DNA from: Zygophlyctis sp. KS116
Lineage: Eukaryota; Chytridiomycota
NCBI GenBank assembly: GCA_054661495.1
Contig: BAAFSQ010000167.1
Span: 1 to 22,038, forward strand
Direction of reading: 5' to 3'
DNA length: 22,038 nt
Numbering within the stretch: position 1 is the stretch's first letter; each line of letters opens with the position of its first letter. The notes under the pieces were generated by a model. The model was not told the origin of the DNA. It did not search any database and was given only the letters and a program-made list of their open reading frames with translations. Shown here one piece after another: positions 1 through 10,100 of the stretch. The translations under genes and the position numbers were made by a program.

Positions 1-1502
1 CTCAAATCATGATCTGATTCAATTAGCTTGTTGAGAGATAAAATATTGTATGACGTATCCGGTACATAGATTACATCCTTTATAATGAAGTCGTCTTTAA
101 TTCCAATAGTTCCTCTACCCAACCCGATGATTTTTCTACCACTCTCCAACTGGTTTATAGATATTTTCTCTTCAATAAAGTCCTTGAATAACTTTTTATT
201 CCCTGAAATGTGTGACGTCGCGCCACTGTCAACTATCCAAACGTTGTTTTTGGTGTCTTTTGTATCTGTACTAGATACCAGTCCTATTTCTTCTTCTATT
301 TCTTTCTCAGAGGCTTTGGCTACTGTTTCTTGAGTTTTTTTCTCAAACTTCTTGTTCGTTTCCTTTTTGAAACCTTTTGTCTTGTTTCTTTTCATTCGAC
401 AGTCTCTTGCGTAATGACCTTTCTTTTGGCAATTGTAACATGTCACATCAACAGCTGACGAGATTAATGCTCTATCTTCATTATCACTTACTTTTCTTAG
501 ACGAAGCTTTGCATGGTACCGTAATTTACTTATTACTGCATCAAGATTCATATTGTCAGCATTCTCAATCGTTTGGACAAACGCCTCGTAGTGGTTTGGC
601 AAACCTTCGAGAATATAACCAATTAATTGATCATCAGGGATTCGCTCGCCTTGATCAATGAGTTCCAATTGGAGTTTCTTGAATGTTGATAAATAAACAT
701 CAATCTTTGAATCAGATTTCAGCTTTAGATCTCCCAATTCTGTTCTGATTCTTCTTATTTCAGCTCGATTCTTAGGTGCACAGTATTTGTATAATTTATC
801 CCACGCGATCTTGGCACTATCAGTCTCTATGATGTGCGAAAGAATATTTTGAGTTACGTTTCTACTAATAAAATCCAATGCATATTGATTTCGTTTATCA
901 TTGACATCCAGCTCATCCTTGATCGCATCAAAAATGTTACAGGCCTTCATCTGACGCATAACAATGACACTCCAAGTCATAAAGTTGTTTGGCCCAGATA
1001 ATTTTGGTTCGATATTCGCTTTAGGCATCTTAATATCTTTTATATTGTTCATTTTCACGCTAGAGATCTCGTCATCGTATACGTCATCATCATCGTGACG
1101 TCGGCTTGTTTTCTCACTCGAATGGTTAATCGGTTTGTCCGAAAATAGACTTGAGCCATCAGGACTTCTTTCGGTAGAATGCATATTAGCATCTTTTCTT
1201 AAATGTTTTTCAATTGCTTTATCAATAGATACATTTAGTTTTGCATCTACAATCTTCATCATTGTTTGAGTTAACAAATCAATATCATTTTGAGTAAACT
1301 TCATTTGATTTCCACCCAATTGTTCACTTCTTTCATCATTGGTTGAATCAGAAAACATAACTGGATCTTTTGATGTCCCTTCACCAAAATTTCTCTCTTG
1401 AGTATTTCCAATTTTTGCACTAGCAGCTTCAGTTGATCGAAGTGCATATGGTGCTGATAACGTTTGTTGCTTCTCTTTAGTGACTTTCTTGTTTCCGGAC
1501 AT
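1..1502 (-). CDS. Ty1/copia-type Gag-Pol polyprotein, 5' part (runs off the window)
   Basis: Reading leftward from the ATG at 1502-1500, the frame stays open to base 1, about 500 codons with no stop, so this is the N-terminal part of a longer polyprotein. The first ~150 residues are polar with an acidic run (DDDDVYDDE). A copia-type Gag domain follows from about residue 165 (LSGPNNFMTWSVIVMRQM, later YILEGLPNHYEAF). A classical CX2CX4HX4C zinc knuckle (CYNCQKKGHYARDC) lies near residue 354, and the aspartic protease motif WIVDSGATSHIS near residue 420. The last residues in the window (VIYVPDTSYNILSLNKLI) match the stretch leading into the copia pre-integrase region. Integrase, RT and RNase H would lie left of the window. 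Gag and protease are in one frame, as is usual for copia elements. The lack of any internal stop suggests a fairly young copy. Confidence 0.93.
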   Translation of the reverse strand, partial: MSGNKKVTKEKQQTLSAPYALRSTEAASAKIGNTQERNFGEGTSKDPVMFSDSTNDERSEQLGGNQMKFTQNDIDLLTQTMMKIVDAKLNVSIDKAIEKHLRKDANMHSTERSPDGSSLFSDKPINHSSEKTSRRHDDDDVYDDEISSVKMNNIKDIKMPKANIEPKLSGPNNFMTWSVIVMRQMKACNIFDAIKDELDVNDKRNQYALDFISRNVTQNILSHIIETDSAKIAWDKLYKYCAPKNRAEIRRIRTELGDLKLKSDSKIDVYLSTFKKLQLELIDQGERIPDDQLIGYILEGLPNHYEAFVQTIENADNMNLDAVISKLRYHAKLRLRKVSDNEDRALISSAVDVTCYNCQKKGHYARDCRMKRNKTKGFKKETNKKFEKKTQETVAKASEKEIEEEIGLVSSTDTKDTKNNVWIVDSGATSHISGNKKLFKDFIEEKISINQLESGRKIIGLGRGTIGIKDDFIIKDVIYVPDTSYNILSLNKLIESDHDL

Positions 1503-1854
1503 ACTTAATAGATCTCTTAATCCAATAACTTATCCCCGTTGGTTAAACCTAAGGTTTACCCTTAAGGGTTTTTTTATAGTACGTACATTTATAAGAATTT
1601 ATTCACTTCTTATTCGATCAATAAGCAAAATCAAGGAAAAATAAACCACAATCATAATTTAAAAAAAAACGCAGCAAAAATTTATATATTGATGAATTTT
1701 AAGCATGTTTGGTGGTCACAAAAATTAGTGACCCGAAAACATTGAATTTACATCATAACTATTAAACTATTAAACTATTAACTATAAAATTTTAAATTAT
1801 ATTAAATAAATAAGTATATCTAACAATATTTTTTGAAATATATTTTGGATTGGT
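1503..1854 (-). other. Probable 5' leader and LTR region of the copia element; boundary unproven
   Basis: This AT-rich non-coding stretch lies immediately upstream of the copia start codon, where a 5' LTR, primer site and leader are expected. Read on the minus strand, a TG-starting LTR could begin near 1743, just inside a perfect 6-bp hairpin (GGTCAC/GTGACC, 1712-1731), and end near 1545. The second LTR is outside the window, so neither end can be verified. At 1757-1784 there is a short tandem repeat of an 8-base AACTATTA unit (about 3.5 copies). No gene is visible. Confidence 0.3.
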
Positions 1855-2360
1855 GGGCCCCCAATCCATGTAAAAATTAAACTTATTACCACAAATTTCG
1901 TTTGTATTAATTCCAGTGGCTGTTATTCTTGAAGCGTACAATCCTGTTTGATACCGCAAAATTCTATTAAAGTGGGGGGCCCACCACTTAATATTATATA
2001 TTTTTTGTAGGGTTAATAATACATTCTTTTGGTACCTTACCAACCACTAATTGATTATCCATGAAAACATGATTTTAAGTAAAGTAGGGGGCCCACTAAT
2101 TTATAATCTAATTTATTCAAATTTCATTAGCACCATACCCAACAAAATTAAACGCAGGATATTATAGATTAGAAATGAAAGACTTGATTCTAAATTAGGG
2201 GGCCCACTAATTTATAATCTAAATTATTCAAATTTCATTAGCACCATACCCAACAAAATTAAACGCAGCATATTATTTACTAGAAATGAAAAACTTGATT
2301 CTAAATTAGGGGGCCCACTAATTTATTATCTCAATTATTCGAATTTTTATAATTGCAGAT
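1855..2360. repeat. Diverged tandem array, ~111-bp unit with GGGCCC core
   Basis: GGGCCC occurs at 1855, 1977, 2089, 2200 and 2311, giving spacings of 122, 112, 111 and 111 bases. The units starting near 2087 and 2198 are nearly identical over their full length, sharing GGGGGCCCACTAATTTAT, a run around TTTCATTAGCACCATACC, and CAAAATTAAACGCAG. The third good unit, from 2309, diverges after about 50 bases. The two left-hand GGGCCC sites lie in sequence that no longer clearly matches. Minisatellites of this kind are common near the ends of Helitron/Helentron elements, and this array lies upstream of the Helentron gene, but membership of that element is inferred. Confidence 0.8.
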
Positions 2361-2394
2361 CAAAAAAAATTAAACTTCATTCGGAAATCATTCT

Positions 2395-2565
2395 GAGGCG
2401 CTCATTCAGAGTTAGGTAATACTCAGCAAATCTTCGCTGAGTGTGTCGTATTAAATACCACATTACCTGTAAGCCGAAATACAGAAACACTTTCGCGAAA
2501 TGAAATTTTTTAAAGCTGATTAGTGTTGCAGTTTACACAACAGTAACACTAGTCAGCATTTTTTT
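2395..2565 (+). ncRNA. Candidate structured small RNA with spliced-leader-RNA-like layout
   Basis: AGGTAAT (2414-2420) pairs perfectly with ATTACCT (2462-2468), and ACTCAGC (2421-2427) with GCTGAGT (2436-2442). The second strand of the outer stem runs straight into GTAAG (2469-2473), giving the splice-donor sequence CCT|GTAAGC. A U-rich Sm-like site follows (AATTTTTTAA, 2504-2513). A 13-bp hairpin comes next (GCTGATTAGTGTT 2515-2527 with AACACTAGTCAGC 2545-2557, one G-T pair), then A and seven T (2559-2565). A TATA-like TTTATAATT lies near 2346. Donor in a 5' stem, then Sm site, then 3' hairpin is the architecture of metazoan spliced-leader RNAs. Alternatives are another Sm-class snRNA or terminal hairpins of the neighbouring Helentron. 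The transcript ends are estimates. Confidence 0.35.
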
Positions 2566-2654
2566 GGCAAAGAAAATACCACAATTTTTTTTTTAAAATT
2601 CGCAGTTTATTTGTATATATTCAAAATCAGGTGGCATTGGTCCCGCATTAGAGG

Positions 2655-5600
2655 ATGAACAAAGAGGTAGTTTACAAAAACCCATATGATTACTTAAGGG
2701 AAAACCCATCAATAAGTTATCATTCAATAATATCTAAATTTAATTTTTTAAAATCTTTAAATCTTACCCAAACTAAAAACAATAAAAACTTATTAATTGC
2801 ACTCATGCAGCAGCTAAATATAAATATAGAATTAGATTGTTATGACTTGTTGGAATTAAACTGTGAGATTTCACCGCGCACCATTTTAATCAATTTTCCT
2901 TCATTAATTGGTTTAGGATTTAAAATGTCAGATCGTAGATGTGATCTCATAAATGCTCTTCGTCGTCATAAAACACATATCCCATCATGTTTACTTGCCG
3001 TCAAGCCTAGGGAAAAGCCTTCTGAAAACATAAAAATTAAGAAAGTGGATATAAATATAATACGAAAACTAAAACAATTGCTCATGGATGAAAAACCCCA
3101 AATGCTTGCTGAATTTCCTCCCACTATTTCGTACAGTAAATGCAAAAATTATTACAAGCAATCCTATGATTCTTTGCAATACCTGTTTCGCAATGGTGTA
3201 TACTGTGTTTGCTGCTATAGATCATCCAAATTTACAGCAAAAAATATTAAATTCAAATCTTATGATATTAAATGTTTCCCGAATCTTCATATACTCACGT
3301 ATAAGGAGCCGACACTAATCGTTGAAACTACGCCTAACACTTTCTCCGAAATTAGACATAATTTAAGATTTGGAATGGATTTTGTTAGCGAAAGTCAGCT
3401 ACTAAACCACAAAGCACTTTATATAGCTGGTACCGGAAATTTTGATGAATTGATTTTATGCACAGAATGTGAACAATATTTAAACAAACTTCAAGTGCCC
3501 CCGTTAAGTTTGGCCAATGGATTCAATTTTAAATATCCAACCGATTTACCACTGTTAAACTTCATTGAAACTTTAATTATTTCAAGATTACAGATTCAAA
3601 GCGGTATTGTTAAGCTGTCTCAGTTTAAAAAATGTTCGTCCCAGCTGGCATTTAAGGGTCATTTTATAACGAAACCACAGAACCCAGATAAGTTACTTGA
3701 TACCCTCCCCTTGCCATTAAGTGTACTAAAAGATACATTACACATCATATTTGTACAAGAAAACAGGCAAAGCGTTGAACCCACACTAGCCACTTTTAAG
3801 TCCCCATTTACAGTATCTAGGAAAAAAATCAAGACATGGCTATTGTGGTTACAGTTAAATAATCCATATTACAAAGACGTGAAAGTTTGCAGTATTCTAA
3901 TTCATGATTATCCTGAGCAGTCAGCGATATCCTTTAATTATACGTCCGTGAATGATACAGATCATAAAGATTACATTGCTGAAAATGGCGTAATAACTAA
4001 CTTAGTACTAGATACTCCTCCTAATACGTTCAGCGATTTGCAAACAAGCATTTTAATTGATGAAACTGGTACAACTTTGTCATTTAAAGAAATTTATAAT
4101 GGTATTTTAACCACTTTCGATAACAGACATGAATTCGTAAAGTTTCCTTCTGATACAGTTGCCCTCATATCTCCTGATAAAACTATATGGAGTAACCATC
4201 CAACCTTTTATCCTTATGCATTTCCAACACTTTTTCCCTACGGAATAAGCCATCCGAAATCAAAGAATCACAAAAACGTTTCTTTCGCAAAGCAAATAGA
4301 ATATTTTTTAAGTGTTCATACGCCAATTTTTAGGAATTCAATGCCTTTTCTTTGCTGTGCATATGATACAATACTAAAAACACAAATTTTCAATAGTATA
4401 CGATTTAGCCTGCCTAATATAAAACAGGATGATTTTCAATCCATATCAAAAATTACCGAAGAGGATATTAAAGCTGCGTTAAAATCACATACAGATAAAT
4501 CATTCAGCGAGGTTCCATTATCAGTTAAATCTTTGCTAAAAAACGTAACTTTGGTTAATAAGAAAATTCCTTATTCCCAGGAAAGCAAATATTATCATAG
4601 GGAAAAAATTAGATCCAGCATTATCAAGAAAGGAATTCCTTCTTACTACATTACAATTTCCCCTGCTGATATGCACAATTTTTACGCGTTTTTTGCTTGC
4701 AAAGATGGTAAAGACGTTGATTTAAATTCATTCCCGCCTAGCTTATGCAATGTCTTTGAAAGAAATAAGTTAGCATCAAAAAATCCTGTTCCGTTAGCAA
4801 TGTACTTTAGCAATTTGATAGAGATAATTTTTTCCAGTCTATTTGGGTATTCAAACAGCAACAGAGAAGGTATATTCGGTGCTTGCTCTCATTATTATGG
4901 CATGGTAGAGACACAAGCAAGAGGAAGTCTTCATATACATCTTCTGCTTTGGGTAGACGGTCAGCTAACCCCTGACGAATTGTATAAAAGACTAAGCACT
5001 GACGAAATATTTAGGAGTAAAATGATAAAATATTTAGAAAATACTGTATCAACTGATGATTCATCTTTTGGGCCTATTGATGAAAGTTTGATAGACTCTC
5101 TTAAAGAGAATAAATTCAGGCCAATCGTTAGTCCTAATAGTATCACATTCGAACAGCAAATTGGACAGGATATGTATATAGCCTGTAATACTTCGATTCA
5201 GCTACACGAACACACATTTTCATGTTTTAAAAATGGTAAAAAGTGTCGTTATCGCAAACCAGAGCCAATTTATTATACGTCGTTTTTTGATGACAACTCA
5301 GGAAAAATAAATTTAAGAAAGCTTAATCCAATGATCAATAATTTCAATCAATGGCTGACCGCTTTCACTAAATGCAACACGGATGTGTCTTATTTACAAT
5401 ATGGCGAAAGTACGCTGGCTGTAACATACTACATCACCAATTATATTACTAAGTCTTCAGTTGGTGTTGACAATGAATTTATAATATCTAAAGCTGCGTT
5501 AAAAGAAACTTTATCTAGACCTCTTACTAAAAATACAAACTTTTCAGATGAAAAGAATTTTACCAGAGATATTTTAACTAGTTATCAAATGGCCCTTCGA

Positions 5601-8193
5601 AATAATACTCAGATAGCGCTTAACGAAGTTGCCACAAAATTACTTAATCTACCAATGGCCTACACCCCTGCAACCTACAGTACACTTTATATATACTCAG
5701 TGTTCGAGGAATTTAAGCTAAGAAAGCATAATGCTTGCTTAGATTCTCTTAAAGTAATACTTGATTACAGAGGCAATCAGCTTCACAGTACATATATAGA
5801 CTATAAATATCGAATAGGCGAGCTCGAAACTATGACTTTTTACGATTATTGTTCTTGTTTCAGCAAGGTTTACCTTAAAAACGCAGATTTTTCATTTTTA
5901 GCAGGACATCCACAATATGTAACTCATGGGATAAAACTGAATTCTAACCTTGCGATTCCTATTATTTATGGGAATATTCCAAATCCGTATAGTGATTCTT
6001 CAGATACAATTTTTGATTACAATCTAACTATGTGTATAATTTTTACGCCTTGGCGGAATTACCACGATATAGACTTTTGTTTACTCGATAAACTAGAACC
6101 GTATGAATCAATCCTGGTTAATAACTTCAAGCTTCTGTTTAAATCAAAAGAAGACGCTAGACGTTACGCAATCAATAAAGTTAATGAGGATGTAAGCCTT
6201 ACTTCCGAGCCATATCTTGAAGAATATATAAAACCAATCTACAACGAAGATATAAATGTCGAAGATTGGGATATTTACTTTTCTCTGGAAGATTTAAACC
6301 CATTTCTAGATGATGGAGAGTCAAATTTAGTTAAATGTATGAAAGATATATATCAGCAGAACATTGAATACTTAGATATTAATCCTTCTAACTGTATCGA
6401 TAAGTCTAATTACAGTACATTTGATGACGTTCAGCTTACTTTATGGAAGCAGTCAGTAAAGAATTTGGAAAAGGAAATAACTGGTTCATCAAATAATTCC
6501 AATTGTTCAAAGCATACCATCCCAAATCAAACATCCACTCTTAAGGCTGTAGCTATTCAGGCATTATCTTTAACGAATTTAACTCATGTTATAGATGATC
6601 ACTTTCAGTGTAGCTTACCGGAAAGCATGTATAAGTCACAGGAGAATTCAATTATTGATAGAAATCAATTATATGATGAGATGGTTTCTAAGTACGAACT
6701 AAATAGCGAACAAACAAAATGTTTCAAAATATTTTATCAGGCATATCTTCTGCGGGAACAGAATCCGGTGAACGTTTTAACAACTGGAGAAGGTGGTACA
6801 GGTAAATCAAGAATTATAAATGCAATCCGCGAATTTTTGCAACGCACTGGGGAATTAAGAAAGTTGAAGATTATGGCTTTTACTGGATCTGCTGCATTTC
6901 AGATAAGGGGTAATACGATTCATAAATGCTTGGGTTTAAAAATGTCTTCATTAAAAAGAAAACGTGCAAATGAAAAGTCAATGTCGGATAACTATAATTT
7001 ACATTCTTATTGGAATGAAGTAGCTTTCATTATTATCGATGAAATATCTATGGTTTCTTCTTCTTTATTGGAGCAATTGGATGAATTACTACGAAGTCAC
7101 TATAATTCTGAAAATAATTTCGCAAACCGTCATGTGTTCTATTTTGGAGATTTTTATCAACATACTCCTGTGTCGGGAAAGCCTATCTATCATAGCAAAT
7201 TGTGGAGTAAAATAACCCATGCCGTAAAACTTCAGACTCAGATGCGATCTATAGACGACCCAGCATTTGTTTCTTTCTTGTCTAGCTTACGTATGAGGTC
7301 TATATCTAAGAAACAAGAAATATACCTTAATTCACGGCTAATAACGAATGTGAATGAATGTCTATCGGACTGGATGGAAGCACCTTTGTTTACGAATACT
7401 AACAAGGTTGTAGCACAAACAAATAATTTAAGAACTCAGCTTTTTGCTATATCAGCAAATTATCCTGTTATTATATTTTCAGCGATAGACTCAATTGACG
7501 GTAAAAGAATCAAGTCAAAAGAGATACTAAGAAAGATTAAAAATTCTTATTCGTTTAAAGGATCAGGTACTACGTGTTTATTTAACCATTGACAGGAGTT
7601 CAAAATCAAAGGGTAATGACAGTGTGTATTGGTTCCAAAATTATGCTCACTAACAATATCTGTACAGAGCTTGGTCTTACCAATGGAACGATAGGAACTG
7701 TGCATAATATTATTCTTCCTCCAAACAACGCACATACAGTTCCTAGCTTGAACGCAATTATTTGCACAATACCGCCGGTTATATTATTCGAGCCAGATGA
7801 AAAATGTAATGCTTTGGAATCTATTAACTTTCCTGGTATACTTAAGCCAGGCATAATACCCATTTTCGCCACGGATAGTACTTTCCGCATTGAAGAGCTT
7901 AACCAATTGGTGACTAGAAAGCAGCTTCCAATACAGGGTGGCTACGCTTTTACAGACTATAAAATTCAAGGTTTGTTAAATATATTTAAATTATAGGAAA
8001 AACTTTCAAAAAATGTATTATAGACGGCCAAGCACAAAGAATGGCTAACGCTTCGCCGTATGTAATGCTATCAAGAGCTACTGGATTAGATTCTATTATA
8101 CTAATTAGACCTTTTCAGTCAAAACATCTTTCTCCGGGTATTCCGAATGAACTGAAAGTTTGCTTGGACAATTTGTCAGCTAAATACATTTAG
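2655..8193 (+). CDS. Helentron/Helitron Rep-helicase (rolling-circle transposase), three exons with tiny introns
   Basis: Join 2655-7566, 7596-7970 and 7997-8193, 1827 residues. The N-terminal part has Cys pairs suggestive of zinc fingers (CVCC near residue 190; CTEC near 272). The Helitron Rep domain follows: SPAD motif near residue 670, HUH motif in GSLHIHLLLW near 758, and the two-tyrosine motif YITNYITK near 924. These residues nick DNA and form the covalent link in rolling-circle transposition. The C-terminal part is a Pif1-type superfamily 1 helicase: Walker A TGEGGTGKS near 1376, Walker B IIIDEIS near 1459, then IGSKIMLTNN and GLTNGTIGTV in exon 2, and the motif QGKTF assembled only across the exon 2/3 junction, then YVMLSRATG in exon 3. 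No apurinic-like endonuclease domain, present in some Helentrons, is seen. The ATG at 2655 is the first in frame. Element termini were not identified. The frame is otherwise intact, so the gene may be active. Confidence 0.9.
7567..7595 (+). other. 29-base intron 1 of the Helentron gene
   Basis: The exon 1 frame meets a TGA at 7590-7592, while the following conserved helicase sequence (IGSKIMLTNN) is in another frame. Removing GTACTACG...ATTGACAG (29 bases, G|GT...AG|G) joins the frames with codon GGA split after its first base. A small indel between 7586 and 7589 could also connect the frames, so this junction is somewhat less certain than the second. Confidence 0.7.
7971..7996 (+). other. 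26-base intron 2 of the Helentron gene
   Basis: Before this segment the frame encodes ...DYKIQ and after it KTFKKCIID. The segment itself (GTTTGTTA...AAATTATAG) ends the frame with TAG. Excising it with G|GT...AG|G borders gives the contiguous helicase motif QGKTF, as expected for Pif1-like helicases (QG-x-T). The precision of this repair makes an intron much more likely than a random insertion. Confidence 0.85.
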
Positions 8194-8634
8194 TTTTAAT
8201 TTTTGAGTTAAGGACTTAAGGGCTTATTTTTGTATTTTGCACCAAAAATGATCGGCATGCTATTATGGCTACTATTCGAGTTCCTTCAAATGCTTTTTGA
8301 AAATGAACACTTGATTCAAAATTCTTGAAGAATGTAGTAAAAATCAAGTATAAATATGGCTATGTTACGTCTGGTTATCTTTGCTGATCTCGGAGAATTT
8401 ATTTGCAAATCTCCGAATTTACAAAAAATTTTCGACCTCTCTAACAATTTGAGAAATAACATCTGGTAGCTTGTCGGATATAATCATATATGAATTGTTA
8501 TACTTTAAGACTATAAGGGTTAACTGCCTGACAACATAAATTTGCTATCTTACCTACAATAAAGAATTACAAATTACCTTTTGATTTAAGCCACAAAATT
8601 AAAGAATTAAAAGTTTAATTTAAATCTAAGCCAC
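8194..8634. other. Intergenic region between Rep-helicase and the accessory frame
   Basis: No coding frame is supported here. There is a TATA-like GTATAAATAT at 8348-8357 and a hairpin TCGGAGA/TCTCCGA (8390-8396 with 8410-8416, 13-base loop). The motif TTTAAGCCACA/TCTAAGCCACA occurs twice before the next start codon (near 8585 and 8625). This could be the promoter and leader of the downstream gene. Confidence 0.4.
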
Positions 8635-9483
8635 ATGAGAAAAAAAAATATTGAAATGATAACTCCTCCAGGATCTCCAGATACTACGCTTGAGCCTATA
8701 TTGAAGGAAAATTTAGAAAAACTTGAAAAAGCCCAATTTAAAATATCACATCCGAGTTTAATGGGGGTCATTCCGATTGATATAACATATAAAGAAACTT
8801 TTCTGGATCAGACTCTAACTGGAATAGTTAAATACTCTCCTTATCTGACTGATATTGGTAATTTCAAAGCAGGACATGCCTTTAAAAATAATGCTATGTT
8901 GGTAGATAACCCACTACGGGTCAATCAAATTTTAACTATTTCGGTTCCCAGAGATCAGCAGTACATAGATGCACTCTCTAAGTTTTCGGAGAAGTGTGCT
9001 GCTACAATCTTGGTAGAGGATCCTATGATGAAAATGGGGGTTTTCAATTCAGAAAAAGAACATTGGACTTTCAAAAATTCTTTAACTTGCAGAACAAAGA
9101 ATAAAGTGGCTATAGAGGATCTATTTCAATCTTTGGATAATAAGCTGAAAATCCAGGATAGTTATAAAACATGTGTTGCACAGTTGCAGCAAAATCCGTC
9201 TTCGGTGATTTACTTACCTCAGCATAGAGTTCAAGTTCGGAAAAAGGTCACCACTGGTAAGGTTAAACCTTTAGCAGCTGATGAATCAATCCAGCCAGGA
9301 GATCTAGTAAGTGTCAAGTTCCTTATAATTTCAAATTGGCTGCCTCAAAACCAATTTGGTCTGAATTTTAAAATGGTGTCTATCTTACTTGAAAGAAAAG
9401 GAAATGGATATTTTAGTACTGATTCGTCTGATACTATTTCACCAATTGAACCTTTAAAAAAGAGAAAAATTAGTCTATTTTAA
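8635..9483 (+). CDS. Unrecognised protein, possible Helentron accessory (ssDNA-binding-like) factor
   Basis: An uninterrupted 282-residue frame starts at the first ATG and lies 441 bases after the Rep-helicase stop on the same strand. I do not recognise the family. The N-terminus is Pro/Thr-rich (TPPGSP). The middle is a mixed alpha/beta globular sequence with several Cys and no clear catalytic motif. The segment around residues 221-252 (QPGDLVSVKFLIISNW, then FGLNFKMVSILLERKG) has the beta-rich look of an OB-fold strand pair. The C-terminus is acidic/Ser-rich and then basic (PLKKRKISLF), a likely nuclear localisation signal with a terminal aromatic residue. Helitrons of plants and some others carry RPA-like single-strand binding proteins, so such a role is attractive, but it rests on position and weak resemblance only. 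A captured host gene is the main alternative. Confidence 0.6.
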   Translation: MRKKNIEMITPPGSPDTTLEPILKENLEKLEKAQFKISHPSLMGVIPIDITYKETFLDQTLTGIVKYSPYLTDIGNFKAGHAFKNNAMLVDNPLRVNQILTISVPRDQQYIDALSKFSEKCAATILVEDPMMKMGVFNSEKEHWTFKNSLTCRTKNKVAIEDLFQSLDNKLKIQDSYKTCVAQLQQNPSSVIYLPQHRVQVRKKVTTGKVKPLAADESIQPGDLVSVKFLIISNWLPQNQFGLNFKMVSILLERKGNGYFSTDSSDTISPIEPLKKRKISLF

Positions 9484-9843
9484 TGGTTAATAGAATTAAT
9501 ATTTTCCTATTTTTGCTTGTTTTATTCAATTATTTTTTCTTCTCCCAGTCAAATTGGTCTACGGTTCGATCTCCACATTCAGTAAATGTCAATTTTTTTT
9601 GTAACTTTCGTGTTTGATTCTATTCCTCTTGCAGCGACAGTCACCCTTAACCAACGGGCTTTGGACGTAGGACCTTATTTTTATTCAACACTTAAAATGA
9701 CGTAAGCAATAATCTTAAATCCTTAAGGCGCAATTATTCAATACTTTCATGTAAGGCACCTAACTCATTTAATATAGTTTGTAACTCCTAAGCCATATAT
9801 TCAGATTATGCCATAAATTTTACCATTTTGTACTTGTTAGACC
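9484..9843. other. Non-coding AT-rich stretch, no gene seen
   Basis: No supported frame. TTAACCAACGGG at 9652-9663 is shared, in inverted orientation, with the copia leader near 1540-1551. A T-rich run lies at 9593-9602. The 3' end of the Helentron probably lies here or further right, but no clear CTRR end with its preceding hairpin was found. Confidence 0.4.
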
Positions 9844-10100
9844 TTATTTTTTATGAAGAGTTTGTAAGGCTAAATGATCAGGAGCAATATGAGCAAACTC
9901 CATGTTTATGTTTATATAAAGGTTCCCTTTTGTCACAACAACAATTTTCTTAAAACCATCCTTTTTTATACTTGCAGTATCGCCTTCAAATAAAATTTTA
10001 TAACCACCACATATAAGCCTCGAAACTGAAATCAAACAGTATTTAGCCTTTGGTACGTATAAGACATTATCCAAAACTAACTCTGGACTTATATGCTAAA
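9844..10100 (-). pseudogene. Decayed Ty1/copia fragment (protease/pre-integrase region)
   Basis: A 76-codon minus-strand remnant reads VLDNVLYVPKAKYCLIS, then SRLICGGYKILFEGDTASI, then a KGNLYI stretch. This is the conserved run between the copia protease and the GAG-pre-integrase domain (compare VIYVPDTSYNILSLNKLI in the copia element at the window's left edge). There is no start codon, stops lie on both sides, and the following integrase zinc-binding region is absent. No LTR is seen near it. It is clearly different in sequence from the left-hand copia element, so it marks a second, older family. Confidence 0.8.

Noticed and set aside
85-661. Plus-strand open frames of 82 and 94 codons
   Set aside because: They lie opposite the copia polyprotein, which has clear domains on the minus strand, and have no protein-like character.
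1792-2043. Minus-strand 83-codon frame
   Set aside because: It overlaps the GGGCCC repeat region and its composition is that of translated repeat DNA.
9563-9602. B-box-like GGTTCGATCTCC followed by a T-run, possible tRNA or SINE
   Set aside because: No T stem, A box or cloverleaf can be drawn around it.
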